Under the pieces are notes generated by a model, which made no database searches, was not told where the DNA came from, and saw only the letters and a list, made by a program, of their open reading frames with translations. Below are positions 36,662 through 44,503 of a stretch of 64,000 nucleotides of DNA, in pieces. Origin of the DNA: Flammeovirga sp. SJP92 (GTDB lineage: Bacteria > Bacteroidota > Bacteroidia > Cytophagales > Flammeovirgaceae). Every line of letters begins with the position of its first letter. Positions within the stretch are counted from its first letter, which is position 1. Both the position numbers and the translations under genes were made by a program. The stretch spans positions 1 to 64,000 of the forward strand of contig NZ_LQAQ01000089.1 of NCBI RefSeq assembly GCF_001583495.1, given 5' to 3'.

Positions 36662-37231
36662 ATGAAAAACCTTCAACTTTATCATAGAAAAGTCATCCAA
36701 CGTCTTATTGAAAACAAAAGATTTACAGTAGCAGAAATTGCGGAAGGTTTAGAGGTGTCCCCGTCTACGATCTATCGTGAGTTAAAAAGAAATACCAATC
36801 CAAAAACCAAAAAGTACGATGCCGAGTATGCACACAAATTATTTTTAGCACGAAAAAAATACGCCGGCTCCAAAAAGAAAAACCCATTCATACATCATCC
36901 AAGGAGGAAAAAAGATTACGAGCTTTATGCCGAAAGAAAATACATCTATTGGTACTCTGATCAGTACTACGATCTAAAATTTAAAGGCAAGAACTACGAT
37001 GCTGTCTACCTCAAAAAATGGTATGCCTATCGCATCGGTAAAAAGTATCATCATCATCAAGACGATTGGGAATACTACGACCTTTGGATGGAACATCTCC
37101 AACACCTCAGAACACAGAAAGAACAACCCGGTCCCAAATATTATTGGATGCGTGAACTGATCAAAGATCAACCACAATTCAAAATCTGGAAGAACCCAAT
37201 CCCTGTATTGGAACAGAAGAAGTGCGTCTAA
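36662..37231 (+). CDS. IS30-type HTH protein without a transposase core
   Basis: A 189-residue basic protein. Residues 1-45 form an HTH_38/IS30-type helix-turn-helix (YHRKVIQRLIENKRFTVAEIAEGLEVSPSTIYRELKRNTNP). The following KKYDAEYAHKLFLARKK matches the linker seen after the HTH in IS30 transposases. The DDE integrase core is absent: after residue 65 the protein is a novel basic, Tyr/Trp/His-rich domain with no acidic triad. No terminal inverted repeats flank it. It may be a stand-alone regulator derived from a transposase. A terminator follows. Confidence 0.7.
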   Translation: MKNLQLYHRKVIQRLIENKRFTVAEIAEGLEVSPSTIYRELKRNTNPKTKKYDAEYAHKLFLARKKYAGSKKKNPFIHHPRRKKDYELYAERKYIYWYSDQYYDLKFKGKNYDAVYLKKWYAYRIGKKYHHHQDDWEYYDLWMEHLQHLRTQKEQPGPKYYWMRELIKDQPQFKIWKNPIPVLEQKKCV

Positions 37232-37654
37232 TCCATTCATTTTTCATTAAAATTCAACTCAACTCATCAATTTCTCCTCACTTCACTCCACAATTTTTCA
37301 CAAGATCCCTCTTCAGGGACTTTTTTATGCCCAAATTTTCCGAAATCACATCAAAAATCAACAACTAATCGAGCTTGAAGAGATAATTTGCATTTGCTCA
37401 CGAATTGTTTTGGAAAAAATATTTTTTGAACGTCGATTGGTTGATTCAAAAAAATCAATTCTTGTTTTGTAATACATAAACATGTAAATTCAAATCATCT
37501 TTCAACAATCTACTAGCAAACTGATTTTCAATGGGAAGTTGGGAGTGTTTTTATTAATGGATATATACCATATGGCGTATGTCCGTGAAATTTTTGGGGA
37601 TAAACGCCATTGTGTTTGTCTAATATTAGGCCACATTAAAAGAAACGATAAAGA
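37232..37654. other. Intergenic region with a palindrome before the DUF262 gene
   Basis: 423 bases with no gene. After the terminator, an inverted repeat ATGGCGT (37572-37578) and ACGCCAT (37604-37610) lies 45 bases before the DUF262 gene. Together with the palindrome after that gene it may bracket the gene as a mobile unit. Confidence 0.5.
37306..37326 (+). terminator. Short Rho-independent terminator
   Basis: TCCCT (37306-37310), CTTC loop, AGGGA (37315-37319) and then six T. Confidence 0.7.
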
Positions 37655-39448
37655 ATGAACTTTACCGACAGAATAAAACCAACTGACAAGGGAATCACAA
37701 CCTACCTTGATGAACTGAAAAATCAGAATTATCAAATTCCAACTTTCCAAAGAGACGTAGTTTGGGAAGAAGAAAATGTGAAAAAGCTATGGGACAGTAT
37801 TTACAAGTTCTATCCTCTTGGAAGCATCTTAGTTTGGAAAACAGATTTAAAACTCCAAAACCATCGACAAATTGGAGGACATAAAATAGCTGACGAACAT
37901 TTTACGAGAAGTGAATATCAATATCTACTTGACGGACAGCAAAGAACCACTTCACTTTTAACTTCTCTTTACGGTGGTGAAATAGAAGGTCGTGATAGTT
38001 TCAACCCTTCACTATACATTGACCTGACGATTGAAAGCGAAGACGAGACTGATGACGAAAGTTACAAAAAGAGATTCCTTTATTGGAACGAAATTGACGA
38101 CCGAAACGGCAGTTTCAAAAGGAATATTGGAAGAAAGAAAAAATATGATGAAGGACTTATTATCAAACTCCTTGAAGTCAAGCAAAATTTTGAGACAGTA
38201 CAACAAAAAATTGTCAATCATCCAGATGTTGCTCAACAATACAACCATCCTTATTGGGTAGAACTTAGAAGGGTTCAGCAAGTCCTAAGTAACTACCGTA
38301 TTTCATTTATAGAGTTAAAGGGTATTAAAGTAGCAGAAGTATGCCAAATATTTGAGCGAATAAACCAAGCAGGCAAACCTCTTGATATCTTTGATATTGT
38401 CGTTGCAAAAACATTCAGGCCAAAATCTGAAACTGATAAAGGCTTTTATTTAAGAGACCTAATTGATAATTTCAAAAAAGTTAATAACAGCAGTTACTTA
38501 CAAGTTGACGATTTTGACTACCTACAAATAATTGCCATTCTAATTCGTGAGAACGTTGAGAATTCAGGTATCCATAACATAACAAAAAGATATTTGAACG
38601 ACATCAAGACGGAACAAATAGAAAACATTTGGGATTCAGCAAAAAAGGCAATTCTTAAAACGTTTGATTTCTTTGAAAACACCTTAAACTTAAAAGGACC
38701 ACAACTTATTCCATATCGCTATTTCTATCTGACGATTGCAAACTACTTCTACAAGAACAATACACCGAACTATGACTTTTTGAAAAAATATTTTTGGTTC
38801 AACTCATTACATAGAGACGATTTACTAAGCAACACAGGAGACATAAATCAACACATAAGTCTTTTGAATGGAGAAAAGTACGATAACGAGCAACGATTTG
38901 GTAGATTCCTTATCGACAAAGATACTTTGAGAAAATCATCATACAGTTCAAAAGGACGAATTTCAAGAGCAATTCTATCTCTCTACTCTCATAAATGCCC
39001 AAAAGACTGGAAGTACACAGATAGAAACGTAAACGTTGACAATTTTTTCTTTTCAACTGACAAGCCTAATCTTCATCATATTTTCCCGACAAACTATATC
39101 TCAAACAACAGAGCAGACAATCAGCTTGACAATAACAGCTTGATGAATATTGCATATCTCACACAGTTGACAAACTTGGAGATTAGTGACAAAAATCCTT
39201 TAGAATACATCAAGGAGTACGACCAAAATCCAAATTTTGAAAGCGTTATCGACTCTCATCTGCTTCCAAAACAAATCCTGACTTGGGCAAGAATGGACAA
39301 AATGCCATCAAATGCTCTTGACCAATTTATGGAAGAACGGGTAGAACTTGTTATAGAAGAATTGAAAAAACAGCTTAGTGGAATTAACATAGACGTAATT
39401 GATACAAAGGAAAAAGAACTTGAAGAAGAAAAAGAAAGCGTGGGCTAA
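37655..39448 (+). CDS. DUF262-HNH (GmrSD-like) defence protein
   Basis: A 597-residue protein of the DUF262/ParB-like family. The N-terminal domain has IPTFQRDVVWEEENVKKLWDSI and the diagnostic nucleotide-binding motif LDGQQRTTSL (DGQQRT at residues 93-98). The C-terminal third carries an HNH-like nuclease motif (LHHIFPTNYI, His474-His475, followed by NNSLMNIAYLTQLTNLEISDKNP). This combination is typical of GmrSD-type type IV restriction enzymes and related phage-defence proteins; here both domains are in one chain. The stop codon lies inside the start of a palindromic repeat (GCTAAC at 39444), so gene and repeat are joined. It is probably horizontally acquired. Confidence 0.85.
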   Translation: MNFTDRIKPTDKGITTYLDELKNQNYQIPTFQRDVVWEEENVKKLWDSIYKFYPLGSILVWKTDLKLQNHRQIGGHKIADEHFTRSEYQYLLDGQQRTTSLLTSLYGGEIEGRDSFNPSLYIDLTIESEDETDDESYKKRFLYWNEIDDRNGSFKRNIGRKKKYDEGLIIKLLEVKQNFETVQQKIVNHPDVAQQYNHPYWVELRRVQQVLSNYRISFIELKGIKVAEVCQIFERINQAGKPLDIFDIVVAKTFRPKSETDKGFYLRDLIDNFKKVNNSSYLQVDDFDYLQIIAILIRENVENSGIHNITKRYLNDIKTEQIENIWDSAKKAILKTFDFFENTLNLKGPQLIPYRYFYLTIANYFYKNNTPNYDFLKKYFWFNSLHRDDLLSNTGDINQHISLLNGEKYDNEQRFGRFLIDKDTLRKSSYSSKGRISRAILSLYSHKCPKDWKYTDRNVNVDNFFFSTDKPNLHHIFPTNYISNNRADNQLDNNSLMNIAYLTQLTNLEISDKNPLEYIKEYDQNPNFESVIDSHLLPKQILTWARMDKMPSNALDQFMEERVELVIEELKKQLSGINIDVIDTKEKELEEEKESVG

Positions 39449-39570
39449 CAATGTATATAAAAAATAGGCGAACCAGTAGTAAAATAAAGGTTTGTGGCTC
39501 GTGTCAAAGTTTGTGCTTAACTGAAAGTGAAGTGCTTCAAAATCGCCTACTTTTAATATACTAACCGTTA
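39444..39570. repeat. Palindromic GCTAAC/GTTA repeat (attC-like), after DUF262 gene
   Basis: A 127-base imperfect palindrome: GCTAACAATGTATAT...TAGGCGA (39465-39471) pairs with TCGCCTA (39543-39549)...ATATACTAACCGTTA. The middle contains GGTTTGTGGCTCG and GTGAAGTGCTT. Ends run AAC inward to GTT outward, as in integron attC sites, but the 7-base consensus is not matched. I recall similar repeats between genes in other Bacteroidota; this cannot be verified here. Confidence 0.65.
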
Positions 39571-39584
39571 ATAACAATTGACAA

Positions 39585-40547
39585 ATGAAACAAACTGAAC
39601 ATATAATCAATCTTGACTTGCCACCAAAACAACGATGGAGCTTCCTTATCGACTATAAAAGTGAAGTCGATGAATTACTTCAGTGCTATTTAAATGATTT
39701 TGAAGGAGCTGATTTCATCTTTGAGAACATTGAAGACTACAAAAGAGCAGTCATCTCCGCAGACTACATGGAAGAAATCGAATTTATATCCTCCATTTCG
39801 AAGTTTTCCAGTAACGAGATTTTGATTGCAAATCTATACTACGATATATTGAAATTCTACCTTGGTTGCACGGCCTTTGCCTTTGAAACAGATGGAGCTG
39901 TCCTTCACTCAAGGAATTTAGATTGGTGGACTGACAATAACCTCTTAAGTAGTCAATCTAAAATATTCGACTATCAGCGAAATGGTAGAACCATATTTAA
40001 AACAGTTGGATGGGTTGGATTCATTGGTGCTTTATCGGGCACAAAGCCTGGTAAATTTTCTGTAACACTGAACGCTGTCCTTAGCAAAGATGCTGCAGAA
40101 ATTGCAATGCCTGTATCTTTCCTTCTTCGAGATGTCTTAGACAAAGCTAACTCCTACAGCGAGGCAAAAAAGACATTAGAAAAAACAACTATTGCTAGCG
40201 ACTGTCTCCTACTATTATCGGGAAAAACATCGTCCGAAATGGTTGTCATTGAAAGAACACCAAAAAGGTCTGCGACAAGAGGTCCGGATAATGGAATTGT
40301 CTGTGTCACTAACGATTACAAATTAATTGAAAATGGAAATGGTGGCGAATCTGAACTCCAAGCCACATCTTGCGGAAGATATGATAGGGCACGTGAACTT
40401 GTAGGTGCCAAAAAACCTACCAATGCCAATGAATGTCTCGATGTTCTTAAGGACGAAAAAGTAATGATGGGAATCACCGTTCAGCAAATGGTCTTTAACA
40501 ACAAAACTGGAAAGATTGAATTAATAAAAACAGGTGCTAACGTTTAA
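39585..40547 (+). CDS. Acid-ceramidase/NAAA-like (C45-type) Ntn amidase
   Basis: A 320-residue N-terminal-nucleophile hydrolase. The predicted catalytic Cys95 (FYLGCTAFAF) would become N-terminal after removal of a ~94-residue propeptide. The following segments fit the acid ceramidase/N-acylethanolamine amidase branch: HSRNLDWW, then VGFIGALSGTKPGKFSVTLNAV. C-terminal VTNDYK and RYDRARELVGAKK are also typical. The substrate is an N-acyl amide or penicillin-like compound, not determinable. There is no signal peptide. Its 3' tail is duplicated after the hairpin at 42131, with only synonymous changes until the last codons. Confidence 0.8.
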   Translation: MKQTEHIINLDLPPKQRWSFLIDYKSEVDELLQCYLNDFEGADFIFENIEDYKRAVISADYMEEIEFISSISKFSSNEILIANLYYDILKFYLGCTAFAFETDGAVLHSRNLDWWTDNNLLSSQSKIFDYQRNGRTIFKTVGWVGFIGALSGTKPGKFSVTLNAVLSKDAAEIAMPVSFLLRDVLDKANSYSEAKKTLEKTTIASDCLLLLSGKTSSEMVVIERTPKRSATRGPDNGIVCVTNDYKLIENGNGGESELQATSCGRYDRARELVGAKKPTNANECLDVLKDEKVMMGITVQQMVFNNKTGKIELIKTGANV

Positions 40548-40567
40548 TAAACAATATTATAAATCTC

Positions 40568-41155
40568 ATGAAAAAATTATTACTCTTATTTTTTATATTA
40601 ATACAGTGTACTCTATTATTTGGCCAAAAACCACCTCTTGGAATAGGCTTTGTTTATGATACAAAAAGTTATGAATATCATGGACGCATGATGCCAAAAG
40701 TCTATGATAATAGGGAAATGACGGTTGAATCCAAAAATGTTGAAGCATATTTTTATAAACCTGACTATGGTTTATTACATTTTTCATGTATTAGAATTAC
40801 AGATAGTTATTATGAGATTTATATTGGAGAAAATAAGAAAGGGTATATTCCAATAAATGATCAATTCGAATTTATTGAATTATCTGAAATGTTAAAGAAT
40901 TGTTCAGTCAAAAGAATATCACCAAATAATAACCCAATTTTAAATGAACCAGATGGCAATTCTAAAATTAGATATTCATGTTCGAGAGAATACCTTAACG
41001 TAAAAGAGATTAAATCTATTGGTAATGAAAATTGGATGAATATCTATTTTTCGAAGGATTGTGATCCCATGGTTACAGAAGAAATGGACGTAACTTATGG
41101 CTGGATAAAATGGAAAAATAATAGCCAATTACTAGTACAAATTTTTCCTTATTAA
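40568..41155 (+). CDS. Secreted SH3-like protein, unknown
   Basis: A 195-residue protein with a Sec signal peptide (MKKLLLLFFILIQCTLLFGQ). The C-terminal part (NPILNEPDGNSKIRYSC ... NWMNIYF ... YGWIKWKN) has the layout of a bacterial SH3-like domain, in which a surface Trp-rich loop binds peptidoglycan or peptides. Two further Cys in the mature part may form a disulfide. It starts 20 bases after the Ntn amidase stop. Lies inside the segment flanked by the duplicated amidase tail. Confidence 0.65.
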   Translation: MKKLLLLFFILIQCTLLFGQKPPLGIGFVYDTKSYEYHGRMMPKVYDNREMTVESKNVEAYFYKPDYGLLHFSCIRITDSYYEIYIGENKKGYIPINDQFEFIELSEMLKNCSVKRISPNNNPILNEPDGNSKIRYSCSREYLNVKEIKSIGNENWMNIYFSKDCDPMVTEEMDVTYGWIKWKNNSQLLVQIFPY

Positions 41156-41172
41156 ACGAACTTATGCATAAC

Positions 41173-41227
41173 AATAGCTAACCTCCATCCATCATGTGAC
41201 ACACTCGCTGGTCGTAGTTTAGCTATT
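41173..41227. repeat. Palindromic GCTAAC/GTTTAGC repeat (attC-like)
   Basis: AATAGCTAAC (41173-41182) and GTTTAGCTATT (41217-41227) are inverted, with CATGTGACACAC between. The same layout (AGCTAA, GTGACA(T/C)AC, TTAGC) occurs at 44416-44464. Spacer between two unrelated genes. Confidence 0.65.
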
Positions 41228-41247
41228 AAGAGAATTAATAAAATAAA

Positions 41248-41844
41248 ATGTATCGAAAATCATTTCCAAAATGTGAAATTCGAGGCGATAAAAGCCCTTC
41301 AAAGAAAAAGCAAATTATGGGATCAATTTCAGCTTTGCCGAATAAATGTTTGAGTTGTGAATTCCTATTTGAAGGAGAATGTTTAAGAGCAGAAGAATTA
41401 GCTGAAGATTACTTAAGATTGGACTATGGTAGCTGTGGTATCGAAGGCAATACTGAACCTAAAGTGATTAAAGTGTCAAAAACGGGTATAGAAATTTTCG
41501 TGCCTAATAAATGTATTGATTGTGAATTCCTTATTTACAATAGCACATTGCGATATGTTTGTAGTAAAGATCAAGAAATATGGGGAGATGGATTTCGTGA
41601 ATTAGATTGGGGAGATTGGCAACCAAAATTTCCGAATGTTGGGTTAAGGAAATTTGGAAGAGATGATGTGGATTTAGGCAATGTTGCAATAACCAATAAA
41701 GTAATTCAACTTATTTTAGATGGCCATAAAACAAAAGCTTTGAAAGTTTATAAAGACTTAAATAACATCTCAACAATTAAAGAAGCCAGAGAAGATATTG
41801 AGCAAATAGAAATAAAATTAAAAAAAGCACAAAACAAGGTGTAA
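41248..41844 (+). CDS. Duplicated Cys-motif protein with L7/L12-like C-terminal domain
   Basis: A 198-residue cytoplasmic protein. Two similar zinc-type motifs, PNKCLSCEFLFEGECLR (about residue 32) and PNKCIDCEFLIYNSTLRYVC (about 91), each with CxxC and a further Cys, suggest a tandem metal-binding domain. The last ~50 residues (VIQLILDGHKTKALKVYKDLNNISTIKEAREDIEQ) resemble the ribosomal L7/L12 C-terminal fold that recruits translation factors. Basic start MYRKSFPKCEIRGDK. A full hairpin repeat starts about 100 bases downstream. Function unknown; translation or zinc-related regulation is possible. Confidence 0.7.
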   Translation: MYRKSFPKCEIRGDKSPSKKKQIMGSISALPNKCLSCEFLFEGECLRAEELAEDYLRLDYGSCGIEGNTEPKVIKVSKTGIEIFVPNKCIDCEFLIYNSTLRYVCSKDQEIWGDGFRELDWGDWQPKFPNVGLRKFGRDDVDLGNVAITNKVIQLILDGHKTKALKVYKDLNNISTIKEAREDIEQIEIKLKKAQNKV

Positions 41845-41945
41845 TTGACCATAACTTGCGACTGCTTCGTTACTGGCAATTATACGGAATGTTGTATACA
41901 ATTAAGTTGATAATGAAAAGATACATTAACGTATTATTCTTCCCA

Positions 41946-42125
41946 CTGTTCTGCGTGTCAAGCCGAAAGGCGTCACTGAGAACTATAGCATAGTTTAAGT
42001 CTGTGACTTATAACTTTAATAAAGCTATCGGTGAAATACTTGAAAAAATGTGTGTTGTTATAAGTTACAAACTTAAACAAAAGTCAAGTTCGTAGTGACG
42101 CCTTATGGCTTGACACCACGAACAG
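41946..42125. repeat. Hairpin family R1, full copy 2
   Basis: The arms match copy 1 (CTGTTC, GTGTCAAGCC, GCGTCACTGAG; and GTAGTGACGCC, GGCTTGACACCACG, GAACAG) with about 180 bases between ends. GAGGAG follows the right end and the displaced gene tail starts at 42131. Confidence 0.9.
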
Positions 42126-42130
42126 AGGAG

Positions 42131-42269
42131 AAAACCTACCAATGCCAATGAATGTCTCGATGTTCTTAAGGATGAAAAAGTAATGATGGGAATCACTGTT
42201 CAGCAAATGGTTTTTAACAACAAAACAGGAAAGATTGAATTAATAAAAACAGGTGCCAATAATATGTAA
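42131..42269 (+). pseudogene. Displaced 3' tail of a paralogue of the Ntn amidase
   Basis: It encodes KPTNANECLDVLKDEKVMMG through GKIELIKTGANNM and a stop, matching the last ~43 residues of the protein at 39585-40547 until the final codons (ANV versus ANNM). The nucleotide differences up to that point are all third-position and synonymous, implying descent from a functional paralogue. The 5' part is absent; the fragment begins exactly after GAACAGAGGAG of the hairpin. Confidence 0.9.
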
Positions 42270-42301
42270 AAATGCATTTCACATTAAACGTTAGGTTAAA
42301 C

Positions 42302-42350
42302 AAACTAAGATTGTTAAAATGTGAAGCAACCTTCCTCGTAGTTTAGTTAC
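42302..42350. repeat. Palindromic ACTAAG/GTTTAGT repeat (attC-like)
   Basis: AAACTAAG (42302-42309) is inverted relative to GTTTAGTTA (42341-42349), with GTGAAGCAAC between. It belongs to the same loose family as 41173 and 44416. Confidence 0.5.
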
Positions 42351-42394
42351 TCTGTATTATAGTTTGTATTATCTTTTAAAGATCTTAAAGCAAA

Positions 42395-42736
42395 ATGATT
42401 AGACTTATAATTTCTATTATTTTCTCTCTGTTTTTTATCCAAAATACATCCGCGAATGGTTTTCGAAAGGGAATAATTGTTTCTGAAACATTAGAAAATT
42501 GTTGTGTTTATACTCCTTCAAATGGACTTGAATTATATGAAGAACCAAATAGATCCACAAGAGTAGGTAGTATTTATACAATAAATAACTATGAAATATA
42601 GTACACAGTTTATAATAAAAGTTATTCTTTTGAAAATGGATTATTTGAAGTGATGTATGATGCTCTAATTACCATTATTCAAAATATTGTCCGAACAATT
42701 AAGCGATTCAAAGTAGGAAAATCTTTGAATCTTTAA
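42395..42736 (+). pseudogene. Secreted SH3-like protein interrupted by one stop codon
   Basis: The first 68 codons encode a signal peptide and GLELYEEPNRSTRVGSIYT, the start of an SH3-like domain, ending at TAG (42599-42601). Reading on in the same frame gives another 44 codons (beginning YTVYNKSYSFENGLFEVMYD) to TAA at 42734. A single nonsense mutation, or a merged sequence after TGCTC at 42661, could explain this. The last ~60 bases are the dispersed repeat also at 48078. Its resemblance to the 40568 protein is limited to the SH3-type start. Confidence 0.6.
42661..42722. repeat. Dispersed repeat R3, copy 1
   Basis: TGCTCTAATTACCATTA, CAAAA, AATTAAG and AAGTAGGAAAAT recur in the same order at 48078-48139 with about 80% identity. 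In this copy it overlaps the 3' end of the interrupted gene. In the other it precedes an intact gene. Confidence 0.7.
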
Positions 42737-42854
42737 TAGTTGTTTATTACCTTAATCTTAGTAAACTATTTTATTAATGAATATACTTCATTCTCACATT
42801 ACTGGGGTAATGAGAACGTGGTGTTTATTAAATGTTGTGGATCATACTCGCAAA

Positions 42855-43514
42855 ATGAAAAACCTTCTAAGTATCTTTTTAATTACCGTTATTATCGGAT
42901 GTAGCTATAAGCCGAACGAAAAAAGGCTTCTGAACTTTCAAAACCATAATGCTGAGATTTTAACTTCTCTCTACAGGATTGATACCGATACCTTACAGAT
43001 TGCAAGAATTATTAGCAACGACGGAAAACAACTTTTGAAATTAGGAAAAATTTGGATGGGCGATTACGCCATTACCCATCAAGAATTCATATCAACAACT
43101 GAAATCAAAAACAAAGACTCAATTCAAAAAGCTTATAAACGCGATGGGTATACTCACCAACTTATGAACGAGAGGGATGTAATGTTTATTCAGATCGTAC
43201 CTGATTCTGGAATGAGTGAAATTGAAGCTTTTGGTTTTTTGAACTTTCGTCAAGAAATGGAAGACAAAATTGACTTGGCATTAAAACAAAAGCACCAAGG
43301 TGAATGGTTTGCTGGAGACATGGGTGCAGGAGGAAACATGCTTTTCTTTATTGATAATTGGGAACAAGCAATCAAGACGGTAAAGAATGAACTCGCTAAC
43401 GAAGATCTTTTGGATCATGTGCTAATCACAAAAAGATTGAATACTGCTCCTGACGATTGGACATATGAAGTAGTATTTCCAGTTGAATACGAGGGAGTTT
43501 TTAATCAAATGTAA
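42855..43514 (+). CDS. Lipoprotein, unknown family
   Basis: A 219-residue lipoprotein from the ATG at 42855, which gives the leader MKNLLSIFLITVIIGCS (lipobox IIGC). An upstream in-frame ATG at 42777 is unlikely. The mature protein has an unusual conserved-looking stretch HQGEWFAGDMGAGGNMLFFIDNWEQAIKTV followed by VLITKRLNTAPDDWTYEVVFP, an alpha/beta domain also common in immunity-type proteins. It has no catalytic motif I can name. It is followed by spacer sequence with a GCTAATCGTTAGCC palindrome-like end at about 43668. Confidence 0.65.
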   Translation: MKNLLSIFLITVIIGCSYKPNEKRLLNFQNHNAEILTSLYRIDTDTLQIARIISNDGKQLLKLGKIWMGDYAITHQEFISTTEIKNKDSIQKAYKRDGYTHQLMNERDVMFIQIVPDSGMSEIEAFGFLNFRQEMEDKIDLALKQKHQGEWFAGDMGAGGNMLFFIDNWEQAIKTVKNELANEDLLDHVLITKRLNTAPDDWTYEVVFPVEYEGVFNQM

Positions 43515-43704
43515 ACGATTTATAATAAGTACACTATAAATGAATGGGGTTTTTCAAGTTTTGAAGGAGTCTTAACTTGGAAAGTCCACCCCAGGATTTA
43601 ATTTAAAATCAAGGCAATGCTATGTTCGAAACGAGAAGTTAGTACTTTCTAATTCCCACTGAATATAGCTAATCGTTAGCCACAATAAGTACATTTTCAA
43701 TCAT

Positions 43705-44361
43705 ATGCATAAAAGTATAAGAAGTTTTATCTATTTTATTTTTCATCTTGTTATTTTATCAAGCTGTTCAGATTCAGATAAAATACCATATCATGTAAAT
43801 GAAATAGAATTTTTAAATGGGAACATCAAAATTATTTCTATTTCATCAAAAAGTTATGAAACTGACAGCACAAATTATTATTACAGTAAAAATCATGAGC
43901 TGGAGAAAATATTAGTTTTTAAAGATGGAAAAGTTGAAATGACTTATGATAAACACAAACTTAATCCTGAGAATAATTTATCCTATTTTGGCACATATGA
44001 TTACGATAGTTTATTCAATGGTTATGTAATTATGGAAAAAACTAAAAATAGTTTGCCAGCAATTTATAATTCATATTATTCTGGGAAATTATACTCACAA
44101 ACTAAGTTCTATTATAAGCATAATAAAATCAGCCACAAAGAAGATTTTTCTTTTGAAGATTCCACAATTAGAAATTGTAACTATGAATATGATAATGGCC
44201 TTCTTGTAAAGATAGAATGTAATACAGGTATTGATAAGATACTTTCTGAATATGAGCTTGATCACTTTAAAAATCCTATTTCTTGGAAAGAAGGATATTA
44301 TGACGGTAACACATTAAGAGGTAAATCAGATCAATTACAACGAAATTATACTTACTATTAA
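43705..44361 (+). CDS. YD/RHS-repeat-like lipoprotein
   Basis: A 218-residue lipoprotein (lipobox LSSC at about residue 21). The body consists of repeating beta-hairpin units typical of YD/RHS or YwqK-like proteins: NYYYSKNHELEKILVFKDG, FYYKHNKISHKEDF, CNYEYDNGLLVKIECN, YELDHFKNPISWKEGYY. It resembles proteins at 2043 and 45198. Probably surface-exposed, partner unknown. Confidence 0.7.
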   Translation: MHKSIRSFIYFIFHLVILSSCSDSDKIPYHVNEIEFLNGNIKIISISSKSYETDSTNYYYSKNHELEKILVFKDGKVEMTYDKHKLNPENNLSYFGTYDYDSLFNGYVIMEKTKNSLPAIYNSYYSGKLYSQTKFYYKHNKISHKEDFSFEDSTIRNCNYEYDNGLLVKIECNTGIDKILSEYELDHFKNPISWKEGYYDGNTLRGKSDQLQRNYTYY

Positions 44362-44415
44362 AGTGTATTATTAATTTTCAAAGAAGAATCGGGTAATAAG
44401 AAACAATAGAAGAAC

Positions 44416-44464
44416 AGCTAAGATTCAAAGGATCAGGTGACATACCTTTTCACATAGCTTAGCC
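44416..44464. repeat. Palindromic AGCTAAG/CTTAGC repeat (attC-like)
   Basis: AGCTAAG (44416-44422) and CTTAGCC (44458-44464) are inverted, with AGGTGACATACC between. The GTGACATACC block also occurs at 45133 and, as GTGACACAC, at 41197. Spacer between two unrelated genes. Confidence 0.65.
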
Positions 44465-44503
44465 ATTATTTTACCAATGATAAATACTAAAAAGCAAATA
44501 CTA

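Larger units (their letters stand above)
41845..42394. other. Repeat-rich junction: hairpin, displaced gene tail, palindrome
   Basis: 550 bases without an intact gene. In order: leader, full hairpin copy 2 (41946-42125), displaced amidase tail (42131-42269), attC-like palindrome (42302-42350) and the start of a broken gene. Confidence 0.7.

Noticed and set aside
36662-37231. Active IS30 insertion sequence
   Set aside because: No DDE core and no terminal inverted repeats.
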